Below, one piece after another: positions 23,101 through 34,864 of a stretch of 64,000 nt of DNA. This stretch comes from Rhytidiadelphus loreus. Taxonomy: Eukaryota; Streptophyta; Bryopsida; Hypnales; Hylocomiaceae. The notes beneath the pieces were generated by a model that saw only the letters and a program-made list of their open reading frames with translations, did not search any database and was not told where the DNA came from. The stretch lies in NCBI GenBank assembly GCA_947034895.1, contig OX344761.1, positions 22,394,863 to 22,458,862 of the forward strand, read 5' to 3'. The position numbers were made by a program, and so were the translations under genes. The first letter of the stretch is position 1. Each line of letters starts with the position of its first letter.

Positions 23101-25000
23101 GTGAATGGTAAACTCAATGTTCTTTGGCCTTCCAAGCAATGGACACTTTGTTATGTTGATTTTTACCTAAATTAAGTACTTCAAAACACTCTAATAGTTA
23201 AGAAATAAAGGTTGTTGAGAATTAGTTAATTGTGATTTAAACTTCTAGCTAAACTAAAATTCTACCTAAACTAAATCAAAGAATACAATTTGCCCTTTCC
23301 AAAATGGTAAAGCAAGTTGGATTCTGATATTCCTAATGAAAGTTATGTGTGGATGAAATTCGTACCTAATTCTATCCTAAAAACTTCATCCGTCAACTAA
23401 AAATAGCAAAATAATATAAAATAAATCCAAATTTCAGGGTTAAAAGGTTGATTAAATTAACTAATGGAATTTTTAGAGAAAACCTAATTTTGACCTATTT
23501 TAAGATTTTTCATCCAAAATTAGGTCAAATCTTCATCCACTCTTCTATCCTTCAAATTAAAGTAAATTTAAAAGTAAAAGGTGGATTTGGAATCTTCAAA
23601 AGATTCTATAAAAGATTATGGTTTCAAAAGATTCCTTAGTCGTGCCTTGAGAATATTCCTAATTGTTCTTTAATTAATCCTAATTCTAAGTTATTATTCT
23701 AATTTTAGTGAATTTTTAGGGTTTTATGGTTTTTATGAGTAAAGTGATTAATTAACTTCTTGTTAAGCTAAAAAGTAAGAATTTAGAACTTTTAGGTGAA
23801 AACTTTTAAATGGATGAAAATTCCCCTTGGTTGGATGGAATTCCTTCTTTTAATAGTTTTCAAGAGAATAAGTAGATAAATTAGGTTTTGACTTTCCCTA
23901 ATTATTCTAATATTCCCTAAGTTTCTAAATTAAATTAGATTCCTTTTGAGATTCTTTTGGATGAGATTACTATTTCGTTTTCCAAATTAATTCAAAGTTA
24001 ATCTAATTATTACTTTTTACGATTTTAGATAAATTTTCAAAGGTTTTCTAACAATTTAAATTCTACTAACTATTGGATTTTGTTAGTTTTAATTTTCTAA
24101 TCTAAATTTTAAAAGAATGAAAGCAAAAGAAAAGACAAAAGATAAAATTTGAAATCATACCTTGGTGTCGAGAATGTCGATCGTCCCATCATCGCAAAAC
24201 ACCATCATAATCGTCTCCTCGAAATTCTCCATTGTCTTTCATGAATTTGGAAGAAATCTTAGTATTCTTGTTTTTAAAACCTATCTAAAAAGTCCAAATT
24301 TGTTAGTTTTGGCAATTTAAAACTAATCCTTTGATTTTAGGAATTTAAATTAAATGATAAATTTAATTCATATTTCCTAAGTTTTCAATGAATAGTAGTT
24401 TTATTCGATTGCCAATTTTTTAATAGTTATTTTATTAAACATTCCAAGATATTAGTTGTTGTTTGTTTTTATTGTTTTGGCTTATTAGGCCTAATAAAAC
24501 AAATCCCCCAAACTACAAACAAACAACTAATTTGGATTTGGAATCCTAATTAATAACTAAAACCAACCGAATGAATAGTATTCTAATAAAATAATCTTAA
24601 ATAGTCTAAAACAAATCTATCAATGAATAGGAAAAGGAATAAAAGGATGAACGACAATCCAAATAAATAGTAAAAAGAATAAAACAATCCAAACAATTCC
24701 AACTTCAATAGTAAGATGCCAATCAAAACAATAAAATAATCAATCGATTTAATTAGGAAGATTCTCACCTTGATCCTTCGTTCTCCTTGGCTAACTTCTT
24801 ATAATCCTTCTCTTCCCTTCACTTGTTGTTTTTGATTTTAATTGTTGTTGTTGTCAAGCTATGGTTCTTTGTAGATGCTCGTGAGGTTGGAGGTGATCCT
24901 TGGTGTTCAATTTTTCTCTAAAAAGACCAAAAATTGTGTGCGTGGCAACAACCGCCTATGCTTGTATTTGTTTTTTGTTTATAGGTTGGTCGCTTTAAGT
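23101..25000. other. AT-rich intergenic, no gene recognised
   Basis: Strongly AT-rich with long runs of stop codons in all frames. A perfect 16-bp palindrome TTATTAGGCCTAATAA lies near 24482. Nothing else stands out. Confidence 0.5.
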
Positions 25001-27780
25001 TGTGTCCAAGTACTGTCTAACCTTCTCTATGCTGTCCCTTACTGTTAGTTTCCGAATTGAACTGCTGGACCATCCACTCCTTCCCGAGGCTCCCAATCAA
25101 CCTGGTCAGTCTTCCGCTCCCAATCACTGCGGCAGTCAACCGCTCGTCAGCTGCCACGTGTCGGGGCGTGGTTGGCCGGCGCCCCGATTGTTGACCTTCG
25201 TCCTTGCTCGTTCTCTGGCTCTATTCTTGCCTCGTTCGCTGGCTCCGTTCTCGCCTCGTTCGCTGGCTCCGTCCCTGGTGACTGTCCTTGCCTTCGGCTG
25301 TCCTCGCTGGTGCTGTCCTTGCCTTCGGCTGCCCTTGCCTTCGGCTGCCCTTGTCTTCAGCTGCCCTGCCTTCATCTTGATTTTCTAAACGTAAATCTTG
25401 GCTTTGATAAACTGAAATTTTCTTTTTAAAAAAAGAAAAGAAAACTCAATCCATAAAGAAAACTTTTCTAAAGAATTAAAGGAAGGTTAAATTTATGTAA
25501 GTAGCACTTAAACCCATAAAACCACAATGAATATTTTCTATGGAAATTCAAGGCAATAAATCTAGCAATTGAAATGAAATTAAAGCAACAAAGAGTTGAA
25601 AGCAAAATACCTTCAACACATGCACAAGCAAAAGAGAAATCAATCTTTGAAATTTGGACTTTAAATAAGTTTCATGAGAATCTTATTCTGTTGATTCCTT
25701 GGTTTCAAAACTTCACCATGCAGGTTAAATTCACGATTAGATGGTCAGTTTAAAAGTAAATTTCAACCTTTTAGAGTCAAAGCTCCGCCGTGTGGGAGCA
25801 ACCCCAGGAATTAACAGTCAAATCAAAGTTTCAAGTACCCGTTTCCAGGTTTCAAAGTCAAAGCTCTGCCGTGTGGGAGCAACCCCAGGAATAACCAGGA
25901 TCCAAGGATCCAAACTAGTATTTTGAAACTTAATTCTTAAAGGAGGTATACATGACAGTGTTTAACCGAACATTAAAAACTAATTTCCAAAATTCAAGGC
26001 AAAGTTTTAAGTTTAATCACTAAAGGAGGTACACATAACAGTGTTTAACCGAACATTAGCAACTATTCAAACCAAACACCCGTTATACAACGAGTTTTGG
26101 CACGTGGTGATGCTCAAAACCTTTTGGCAAAGTCTAGCTTTGCCGCTTTAAAGTTTTGAGTTCACAAACTATTCTCAATTCACACAAATGGTTGATTAGT
26201 ATCAAAAGAACAACAATATTAGAGTAGAGTTTGGGAACTACTCCCACAACTCCCAAAATCTCAAAGTTTTGGGGCTTGAAGCCTCCAAATTCAATAAATA
26301 AGTTAGTTAACACAAACAACACTAGAGTTAGGGGATTTCCTCCACCTAAACTCTTTTAAAAGCAAAGTTTTGGGGCTTGAAGCCTCCAAATTCAACAAGA
26401 AAAGAAAAGAAAGCTTTGAAGGGGCCCTCCGGACCTTCAAAGTACAAGAGAATAGAAGAAAATAGAAGAAAATAACCAAAATTTGGTTTAAAAAGTGCTC
26501 CGACAAGTGTCGGTAGCACGACAAGAGCAACAACAAGAATGAAACAAAGAATGAGGGCCACGAACAACCTCGAGGAAGGGCCTTATATACTCGCTCCCGG
26601 CCCCTCCCCGGTAAGTTGTTCGTAAATTATCTTTTATTTTCAATCTAGATATTTTGCTAAACTACCTAAACGTATTTTCAAAATAATCTTTGTTTAATGG
26701 GAAGGAAGGTTCTCAAGCGAGTTCCTTCTAGGTCCTAAATGGCCTTAGAATCTTTTTCCAAATCAAATATTTGATTTTCCCAAAGATATTTTAAAACCTA
26801 CCTAATTAACCAAGATATTTTGTGTTTTAATCTAGGGTTAGTTCTAAATTGGCTTTCTTTAGTCCAAAAGATGGCTTCTTATGCAAGACAAGTATCTTGG
26901 GCAAATCCAATCTTCGATTTTACAAGAGATATTTGCAAAATCAACCCAGATTAATCAAAAATTACCTTTTAAAAGTCAAACTAAGGGCTGACCCTCTCTA
27001 TCTTTTGAGGGACAACTCAAAACTGAAAACAAACTGCGCCATCACGTTCAGAAGATCCCAATTAGCCTAAGGGACCCCTTACCCCTACCTCTCCAGCCGT
27101 TTTAAAGCGCAAATTTGAGTCACGGTAACTCAGAACAAAAGTTAAAAAGCTAACTTTTGGAGTTTGCGTCTTTTGATGAAACTGTTGGTCCTGAGTGGTT
27201 TAGAATATTCGTGGGAGTAAGAATTGACCCTTGAAACGCTCCGTTCGGACACTGCTAGCTCCTGGTTCGCCGGTCAACCCGCCGCCAAGTTGTAAATTCT
27301 TGTAAAATTCGCTGTCGGTCATAATTCTGGTACTTGGGAATGTCGGAATGTCTTCAAACTTGACAGGGCTCTTTATTGGCACACAAAACACTATCCTAAT
27401 TTTTAGTGAGATTTTACCGCAACATTGGAAATTTCTAGGAATTTACGAATGCAGTTTTAAGCGGTTGACTTCCTATGGAGTCATCGTGGAGTTTTGTAAA
27501 ATCCCAAAACTTTTGGGCAATCTTCTACAAGATGTCCATCAACTAAGGGCAAAACCAAATCTCCAATAAGAATGCTATTTTTAGCAATTCTTTAATAATT
27601 TCCACCCCGGGGGGAAAATTATTTTTGATACCGGGGGAATCTTGGATGATCGGGCTTCTATTTGACCTCCTGGCATGCTTTGACCTAGAAAAGCACCTCT
27701 CTGTATGTTCCAATCATCATTTCCTCCATCTTGATCTGCGAATGATTGTATTTCTCAAAATTACCTGCAAATAATAAATC
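25000..27780 (-). mobile_element. Non-coding repeat family, copy 1 (minus orientation)
   Basis: Shares collinear patches, in reverse complement, with 51.6-55.5 kb: the phrase GCGGTAAAATCTCACTAAAA, the phrase GGGTTGACCGG followed by CCAGGAGC, TTCTTACTCCC, CCAAAAGTTAG, and a TATA box next to a GGGGCCC-like patch. Both copies also carry a GC-rich, repeat-bearing block (25172-25380 here). Within it are ~80-bp direct repeats around GCCGTGTGGGAGCAACCCC (25776, 25855) and AGTGTTTAACCGAACATT (about 25955, 26041). It has no protein-coding frame. It behaves like an old long LTR or large non-autonomous retroelement, but no termini were found, so the limits are approximate. Confidence 0.6.
26581..26592 (-). 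promoter_or_regulatory. TATA-box-like promoter in the non-coding repeat
   Basis: GTATATAAGGCCC on the minus strand. It is followed by sequence matching the CTATAAAAGGGGGCCC promoter-like site of the second copy at 52832. The same position in two diverged copies supports a real promoter. Confidence 0.4.
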
Positions 27781-29782
27781 TAACTCTTTCGAGTTGGTTT
27801 TGGACTGACTCTGACTAGACTCTAACTTTTAACCAGTTTGTTACATGTATACTTATAGCTGTTGTATTACATGAACAAGACACTAGGATTGGTTAACTCT
27901 CAAATTCTCACATCGCTCGGAATTACTAACTTAACTACTTATTTCTACTAATAAGACCTAAAATTAGTGAAAATGTAACGTCTTACGTGCTTCACACATT
28001 TAAGGCCATGACACACCTCTTTGGTAGGGACTTCTACCAAAACCCACAATAATTGTATTTTTATATGTTTTTTCTTATTTTTCACTCAAAAATTAACTAA
28101 AAACCGCGAAAAATAAGTTCAGAGTTCCAAGTGCCAACTTGAGGGCTCACATGGGTTTCTCTTCGGGGGTCATTGTATAAATGTTAGGCAGTCACGTTTG
28201 GCAGAAGCGGAGGTCTATTTGGCATTACTGGAATTGGCGGAAGGGTCTCTCTAACTTTCAGGCCATCCACACTGTTTCATTCCACCCCCAAATGTTTCCA
28301 TCGTCGGGATGGGAGTGGCGTGAAATTCTTCACTATTAATTGAACGCACGCAGTAGGGAACAGCAGAGCTGATCCGAGTCCTTGGCCACTCATGGGGTTG
28401 TATGTTTCTCGTTGTTTCTGGTGGTTTGAATTAGGTTTTCTGTATCCGCGGTAGAAATCCATGATTTTTGTTTGCCGCTATCGTTTGTTAAGAAAGGCTT
28501 CGTTTTTGTGAGGCTTTCAAAATCTGGTAGTAAGGAAACCTTGAGTTCTCGATCCAAGTATTGAGGCGTAGTTTAATCTGATGCAGGAGGCCAACGTTAA
28601 TTAGAGCTCACACTACCAGAACTCATTCACCCTTAGTTACAGCAGCGTTTGTAGCAATTAGTGTTCGAAGGCTACTAGTACCTTCTTTTTGCGTATTAGG
28701 TATGGAAGCTCTAAATTATATTGCAATGTGCAGGGCGTAAGACCTTGCAATCAACAACCGAAGGGAAATCGAATTTCAGAGTTTCCTTCTTCTTCATGAT
28801 TGTAGACAAGAAATTGAGGTTAGTTGCTATTTTCCACTCACAGCTTAGATATTAGAAATTGGTGAGGTCTGAGGGTTTGAATGATCATATTGTGTGTTCA
28901 TGTTATCAGAATTGGACATTCTTGTTTGTGGGGTTTTCAACGTGTTTGAAGATTCATTTAGTTAGTCCTTTTGCCTCCAATCATTTACTGGAAATTGCCA
29001 CCTATCTTCATCATTAGAAACAATTTCGAAATAAAGCAAATGACTTGAAAAAGACCCAAGTAAATATAGATAAGAACAATTGGAATTAGATAGTTTCACA
29101 GTGGGAACCAAACTTATGATCGTAAATCCACCTGAGTTAGGAGTACCAAAGTTGGGTAGAATTGCAAGAACTGTGAAGTAATTGTTCTAAATGCAGACAG
29201 GAGTTTATCATTTGAGATTGTGAGGATCAAGATTTAAGTGTGCTAAAAGGGAGTGGGAGAGCATGATCTTCTGTTTCTCGTTGTTTGCATTCTTTTGTCT
29301 GTCTGCGTTTGCAAATTTAGTTAGTCACTTCCCGCCCTCCAATCCTGTTCTCGAAATTGCCACGTACCTTTGGATTTAACAAGTAGCATTGGGGTTCAGC
29401 TTGAGAGCTCTGTGGGATTCACCATGACAAATTGGAATTGATTTCTCTAGCGATATGGATTTAGCATGTAGGATTTCATGTTGCAGTTCTTGTTGTAATT
29501 GCTTATTTATTGAATCACGTTCATCTGAATTCATCTTGTTGAACTTCTTGCAGATTGCTGAATTTTTCAAGAAATTTTCGGACACAAAAGTGAAGTGAAA
29601 CTTCTAATTTGTTTCAATAGAACTAGCCCATTCCAAGTATTGACTAGGTAAAATACTAATGCCAACAAGGTTGGTCCAGCATTAACAGTAGGGTCTAAAG
29701 TAGCAATATAGTAGGATTTAGTTGTCCCTATTCTTTCATTCTTTGGATAAAAATAGAAATGAGCACAAATGTTTTGTTGTCT
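27781..29782. other. Region upstream of gene A, no gene recognised
   Basis: Mixed composition with no long frame that carries a domain. It may include 5' untranslated exons of gene A, since the coding exon at 30559 follows a splice-acceptor-like TTATTTTGCAG. I see no clear promoter. Confidence 0.4.
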
Positions 29783-30426
29783 TGTGCAATTCAGGTCTGC
29801 TCTACCTGAACTGCACAACCTACACTCTAAGAATTGTTAGAAAATATCATTTAGAAAACAGAAGCAGCAATACAACAATTTTCCTCCCTTGTGTCATTCT
29901 ATTTTCTGCCACCTGAAGTGAAACAGTAAGGGCCACTGTGCAATTCAGGTCACCCCTATCTGATTTGCACGATATCAAAAATCCAACTCATACTATATAC
30001 TATTTTATTAGTTGATCTCTAAATTGTGAAGACCTAGTCATCCTTTTATATGGTCACTCCACTAAGGATTAATAGAGTCAATTACAAATCACAATGTAAG
30101 TTTGAAATCTTTAACTGTGCTCAAATAATAAATTTAACGTTTAGGTGGCATTGAGCAATTAAGCTGACATAGACGTAATTCAACGTTTAGGTGGCATTGT
30201 GCAATTCAAGTAGCATAGACCTAATATGCACATCACAAAGAATCAGATGCAATGATTTCATGCTCATCTGTCATAGACTAGAAAACACAACCAATAGCAA
30301 CCACAAACAAAGACTCTTAAAACTCAAATTTATTTTAATAATTTAGTCATAAATAGACAAGAGAAAAAAAATTCAATATCATGTCCTAAGTGAGCAATTC
30401 AGGTTGCACCCACCTAAATTGTACAC
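29783..30426. repeat. Cluster of element A palindromes upstream of gene A
   Basis: Copies of the GTGCAATTCAGGT...ACCTGAATTGCAC motif at about 29783-29818, 29938-29971, 30151-30184 (degenerate), 30199-30233 and 30391-30426. It is the same family as at 17260-18346. Gene A and the DUF7869 gene point away from each other, so the motif occupies both 5' leaders. Confidence 0.85.
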
Positions 30427-30558
30427 GTCAATATCCTCTAGAAAAAAATGATTGTCATTCCAAGTTCCCTTCAATAGAACTCAATAAATCTATCAAAAAC
30501 AAAAGTATGTTCATAGTTGGTTAGTAAAATAAACTCTAATTTCTATTTATTTTGCAGC

Positions 30559-31995
30559 ATGGAAGAACAAATCGAAAATCTAAACGCCTACTTCAAGAAG
30601 AGCACAACCAAGACTCCTGAAGTCGACGACGAAGATGAGATGATGGATGATGGAGAATACTGGGAGTTCAAGGACCCTAAGGAAGTGGAATCCTGGGGTC
30701 TGGCAATGATACCTTTCAGGGACTACTTCCACTTTACTATGAAGTACACAAATGCTCAAATCTATATTCCAATCTCGTTTGACGAGAGAGTGAAGGACGT
30801 CATCTACGACATCTATCCACAAATTCTGATACGATGTGTCACAACAAAGATGGGGGTCCTGAGCACTGAACAATATCACTTCACCATTCTTGTAAACTCT
30901 GAAAAGATCACCTTCAACATGATGCCCCTTCTCAAGAGTTTGGAGCCCACCCCATACAGCAATGAAATTAAGCAACTGGAGAAGAAGGTGGACAATGGGT
31001 ATTACTACAATCAGGATGGATCACCGTTGACCGGGAAGAGACTCTGTGCAAAAATACGACTGTTGTTAAACTCCTTTGAGGTCCTCAAGGAAAAGCACGC
31101 CATGCAAAAATCTTTCATGGCTTCTCGCACAATCTCAGTGGAAACAACAAGCCAAGCAGGAAGTCAACTCTCCATGGGGAACCAAGGGGTTGGATCATCG
31201 GGTCGAGGTACAAGGAACACAAAACCTCCACTAACACATGGAGTACGAGGGAGTCCTATGGCGTCAACGTCTGCCAAAAAGCATATAGACCGGACATCAG
31301 AACAATCTGGACAAGGAGAGTTGAGCTACGCGGACATGATGCTTAATGTTCCACAGGCATTAAATACCGAGCAGAAACCAGATTACAAGGTTGTCAGTGC
31401 GGTGTACCGAAAGTATTGGGAAACATGCTCAAGCGCGTATGTACTTCCTGCTGACGTGAAGAAAAAACTTCCATTAAAGCAACTGATTCAAGCACCAGCA
31501 GAGTTCAACATAAGGGTTCTAGAAGACAAAATGGTGAGGGATATGATGAATTGGCTTGTCAACATTCCTGATAAGAGTGCTAAGCAAACCCTCTGCGTCA
31601 TGCCCGTTAATCAAGTGCAAAAGCCGGAGAGGTGGGAAGACATTGCAGATGGTCAATTCTACATCATCAACGGTCAGCATAGCGTTGCAGCGAGCAGGTT
31701 GATGTTGGATGAAGAAAGCGGAATCGACATAGACACTAGCGAGCAATTTCAGAAGTGGAATTGCTTCATTGTTTGGTCTGATAATGCTGAGTAGTTGCAG
31801 TCAATTTCGGCTTACTATAACCGCACCAATCACTTCCAGGCGATCCAACCATCATGGGCAACAAACATTCTCGGAGCCCAGACAGTGTGGGTGAAGATGG
31901 GGAGTCCAAAGAATCCCAAAGAGGCAGCTATAGTGGGGACTGTGACAATTGCAAAAAGAACTAGAGAATCAATTCAAGAGACAACGAAATTCAGG
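30559..31995 (+). pseudogene. Gene A, exon 1: ParB-like GQHS protein
   Basis: ATG at 30559, just after the acceptor TTTGCAG, opens 411 codons to an in-frame TAG at 31792-31794. The same frame continues for 67 more codons to a donor at 31996 (AGG|GTGTGT). Q fits the TAG position. The N-terminus is acidic. Residues ~365-380 read ADGQFYIINGQHSVAAS, recalling the GxHR/DGQHR box of ParB/sulfiredoxin-fold proteins; similarity is by motif only. The text after the TAG (YYNRTNHFQ, QPSWATNILGAQTVW) is as well composed as the text before. The exon joins 46142 in phase 0 (FR|AFEKAMHQRF). The intron between is 14.1 kb because element B sits in it. The motif flanks and intron palindromes tie it to element A. 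Confidence 0.7.
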
Positions 31996-31996
31996 G

Positions 31997-32090
31997 TGTG
32001 TAAATCAGGTCCTATAGAGCTGAATTGCTCAATTATTTTTTGCATTGTTATTAGGAGTGCAATTTAGGTCCCCCAGAGTTGAATTGTTGA
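31997..32090. repeat. Two element A palindromes at the start of gene A intron 1
   Basis: Copies at 31997-32030 and 32057-32090, the first overlapping the 5' splice site. A further half-copy (ATGCAATTTAGG) at about 32124 lies just inside element B. Confidence 0.75.
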
Positions 32091-32103
32091 ATTGCTTTCT
32101 GCT

Positions 32104-32127
32104 GGGTATAAGTACGCTAGACCCATG
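32104..32127 (+). repeat. Element B left terminal inverted repeat
   Basis: Starts GGGTATAAGTACGCTAGACC and pairs with 46041-46063. It contains the AAGTAC word that recurs through the element. TGCT precedes it. Confidence 0.8.
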
Positions 32128-34864
32128 CAATTTAGGCAAAACCCTGTTGTACTATTTTGAACATAAAGTACTAAATAGTACTTTATGTACTTCTGTGCAA
32201 TTGATCTCCGCCATTGATTTTGGATCAAGGGAGTAATTAGCTGTGAGATATTGGGCAGTGTATTTCACAGAATCTGCCAGAGTTGTGGCAGACCATAAAG
32301 CACCGCCGAGCTTCCAAATTTTAAAGATTCAGTTGTAACTGTAATTACAAGTCAGACTGCTTGAGTGTCGGATTAAACTTTGAATGGCTTGGAGCATCCA
32401 AGGCTATCTAAGTGGCGGATTAAACTTTGAATTGGCTTAGAGCATCCGAGGCTGCCTCATTGGTGGATTGCAATTGAACAGGCCACGTGGCCTTCCCGTG
32501 TGATGGAATTCAGTTATTCCTTAATATAACGATTCATTCTGGACTTAGTTTCAAATTTATCACAACCTTTTGAAATTTGTGGATGAAGTTTTGATGAAAT
32601 GCTATTTAAAACAGGTGATTGGTTTTTTAAATATAACCACCAATTACAAAAAGGATCTAAATGATTTTATTGTAATTGAATATAGCCTACATTATTAATT
32701 TAACCTATTCATTATTATTTTTCCAAATTTGGAATTTTAAAATTTTACAAGAAAATGGTACTATATAGACATTTTTGGGGTAAAAATAACAATTCAAAAT
32801 TTATCTTTCCTATTTGTATAATTTGCACATCTAAATCCAATATATAGAACAATGACTTTTGAATATCCCATAAAGATTGGAAGTTAATATTATACAATAT
32901 AAGAGGACTTTTGTACAATGCATAAATTAGGTCAAGATCGGTTAAATTAGGTACCACGTTTGACTACCAATCACAATTGTGGTAATCCATTTAAAGCAAT
33001 TTAAGTCATCTTATGAATATGTTGGGATCAATCTCAAACAAATCCAATATTTTGTGACGTAGGTAATAAAATTAGCAAGAAAATAATAATATGAGCTAAT
33101 ATAAGAACTGTTGTGTGGCCAAAATAGATAACATTGAGCCTAGAAGGGGAAGGGAATTACCGCAAATCATGGTGATAGATAACTCCGTTTAGGCTTGATG
33201 TTTTTTACATCATAGAGATTTTTAAACTATAAATTCCCGATGTTGACGTGATGTATTGCCACTTTCTATATACATTCAATGTACATTTTATGTACGTTTT
33301 ATAACTTGTATTTGAGTCAAAATGGAGAGTTGAAGAGCCAGGTTTTCAATATCCCATAAGGATTGGGATTTTGTGTAAGGGATAATATATGAGGACTTTT
33401 GTGAGATGAAAGGACAATTGAAGATTGGAGAGAATTGACTACCATATAAGCCATGGTGGTAGACATTTCACTCCATTCTTTGATTTTGGTACATTTTGAG
33501 AATGGGATCTAAATTATTGCCACATTTTTATGTACTGCATACATTAATTTTGTTGATGTGGTGCACTAAAGTATTTTATATACACTTTAATATAAATTAA
33601 TCCACTTCATTGATTAATTTTGGTGTTTTGGTGCATTGCCATATTTTATATATGCATACATAATCTTGGTCAGGGCCTAACCCTACAAATATGTGGGGTC
33701 AATCTTGTTCCCCAAGTTGTTTTCCATAGGTAATGAAATTAACAAGCAAACAAATTTGCTCCCCATTTTTTTAGTCGATCCCAAGCATTTTTAAAATGTG
33801 TTCAGGCCGTATGAATTTTGTTTGGCTCCCCATTTTTTTTATTTGAGCTTCAAGGTTTTTAAAATCATGTGTTCCCCTATGAATTTTGTTTGGCTCCCCA
33901 TTTTTTTTATTTGAGCTTCAAGGTTTTTAAAACCATGTGTTCCCCTATGAATTTTGTTTGGCTCCCAATTTTTGTATTTCTTACCCATTTTTTTGAATTG
34001 AGCACTTTCCATTCCTTTTACTTCTTTCCCATTTTTTATAAATTGACCAAGTGCTCCCCATTTTTTCAATTTAGCACTTCCCTTATTTTTTTAATTGAGG
34101 CTCACTCATCATTTCTTTTATTTCCTCCCCATTTTTTTTAATTGAGCCCTTCCCATGTTTTTTAGGTGATTAGCTTCTAATGATATTTTCTAATATGGTA
34201 TTTTGTGAACAATACATGGATTAATGTTTCAATTCCAATTGGACCAATGCTACAATATTTGTGATCACCAAGATATGACTCTTGAATTAAATTAAATTAA
34301 AATCCCTAAAAAATTGCCACTGTAGACTCATATTTTGGTTAAAATATATGTATAATTTTAAAGTATTAAAATTGATTTGGTGTTTTAGGGCGGGTTATTT
34401 TTAAAGTGTTGATTTGATGTTCAAAATCGTTGATTTAAATGTTCAATGACCGTAAGTAAGGGTTTCTAATGGGTCCAATCCACCATGGCCACACATATGA
34501 GGATCAATTATATTGAATCTATAGGGGTCAATTATATTTAATCTATAAGGGGGCTTAGGATGACTAGTGGACACCGGTCACCTCCATTGTGACACGCAAG
34601 TGACTACCTGTGACCACTGGTCACCTCCGTCGTGACACACAAGTGACCACCTGTGACCACCGGTCACCGTCGTCTCTCTTGAGGGCAGTGAGCTTTGCTG
34701 CGCGTGTTTTTTGAATTGCAACGTTATTGCGAGAAGCGGGCGTGTCGCTGGAAGCAATGGAGACAGGGTTTACGTGTACCCATTGAATGTGGACGGTGAG
34801 TAGTGTGTGTTGAACATGAGTGTATTCAAGCGAGTGGGAGGAAGTGCCAGTAGTGAGCTCCACA
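32128..34864. other. Element B left non-coding region with three tandem repeats
   Basis: No gene recognised. A ~41-bp duplication around GGATTAAACTTTGAAT lies at about 32371-32455. A 68-bp unit beginning GGCTCCC is repeated at 33824, 33892 and 33960. A 43-bp unit GGTCACC...GTGACCAC is repeated at 34576, 34619 and 34662, just upstream of the RING-like gene. GTAC words are scattered through the first 1.5 kb. Confidence 0.6.

Noticed and set aside
25002..25429. Plus- and minus-strand frames in the GC-rich block
   Set aside because: Low-complexity repeats inside a non-coding repeat family; no domain.
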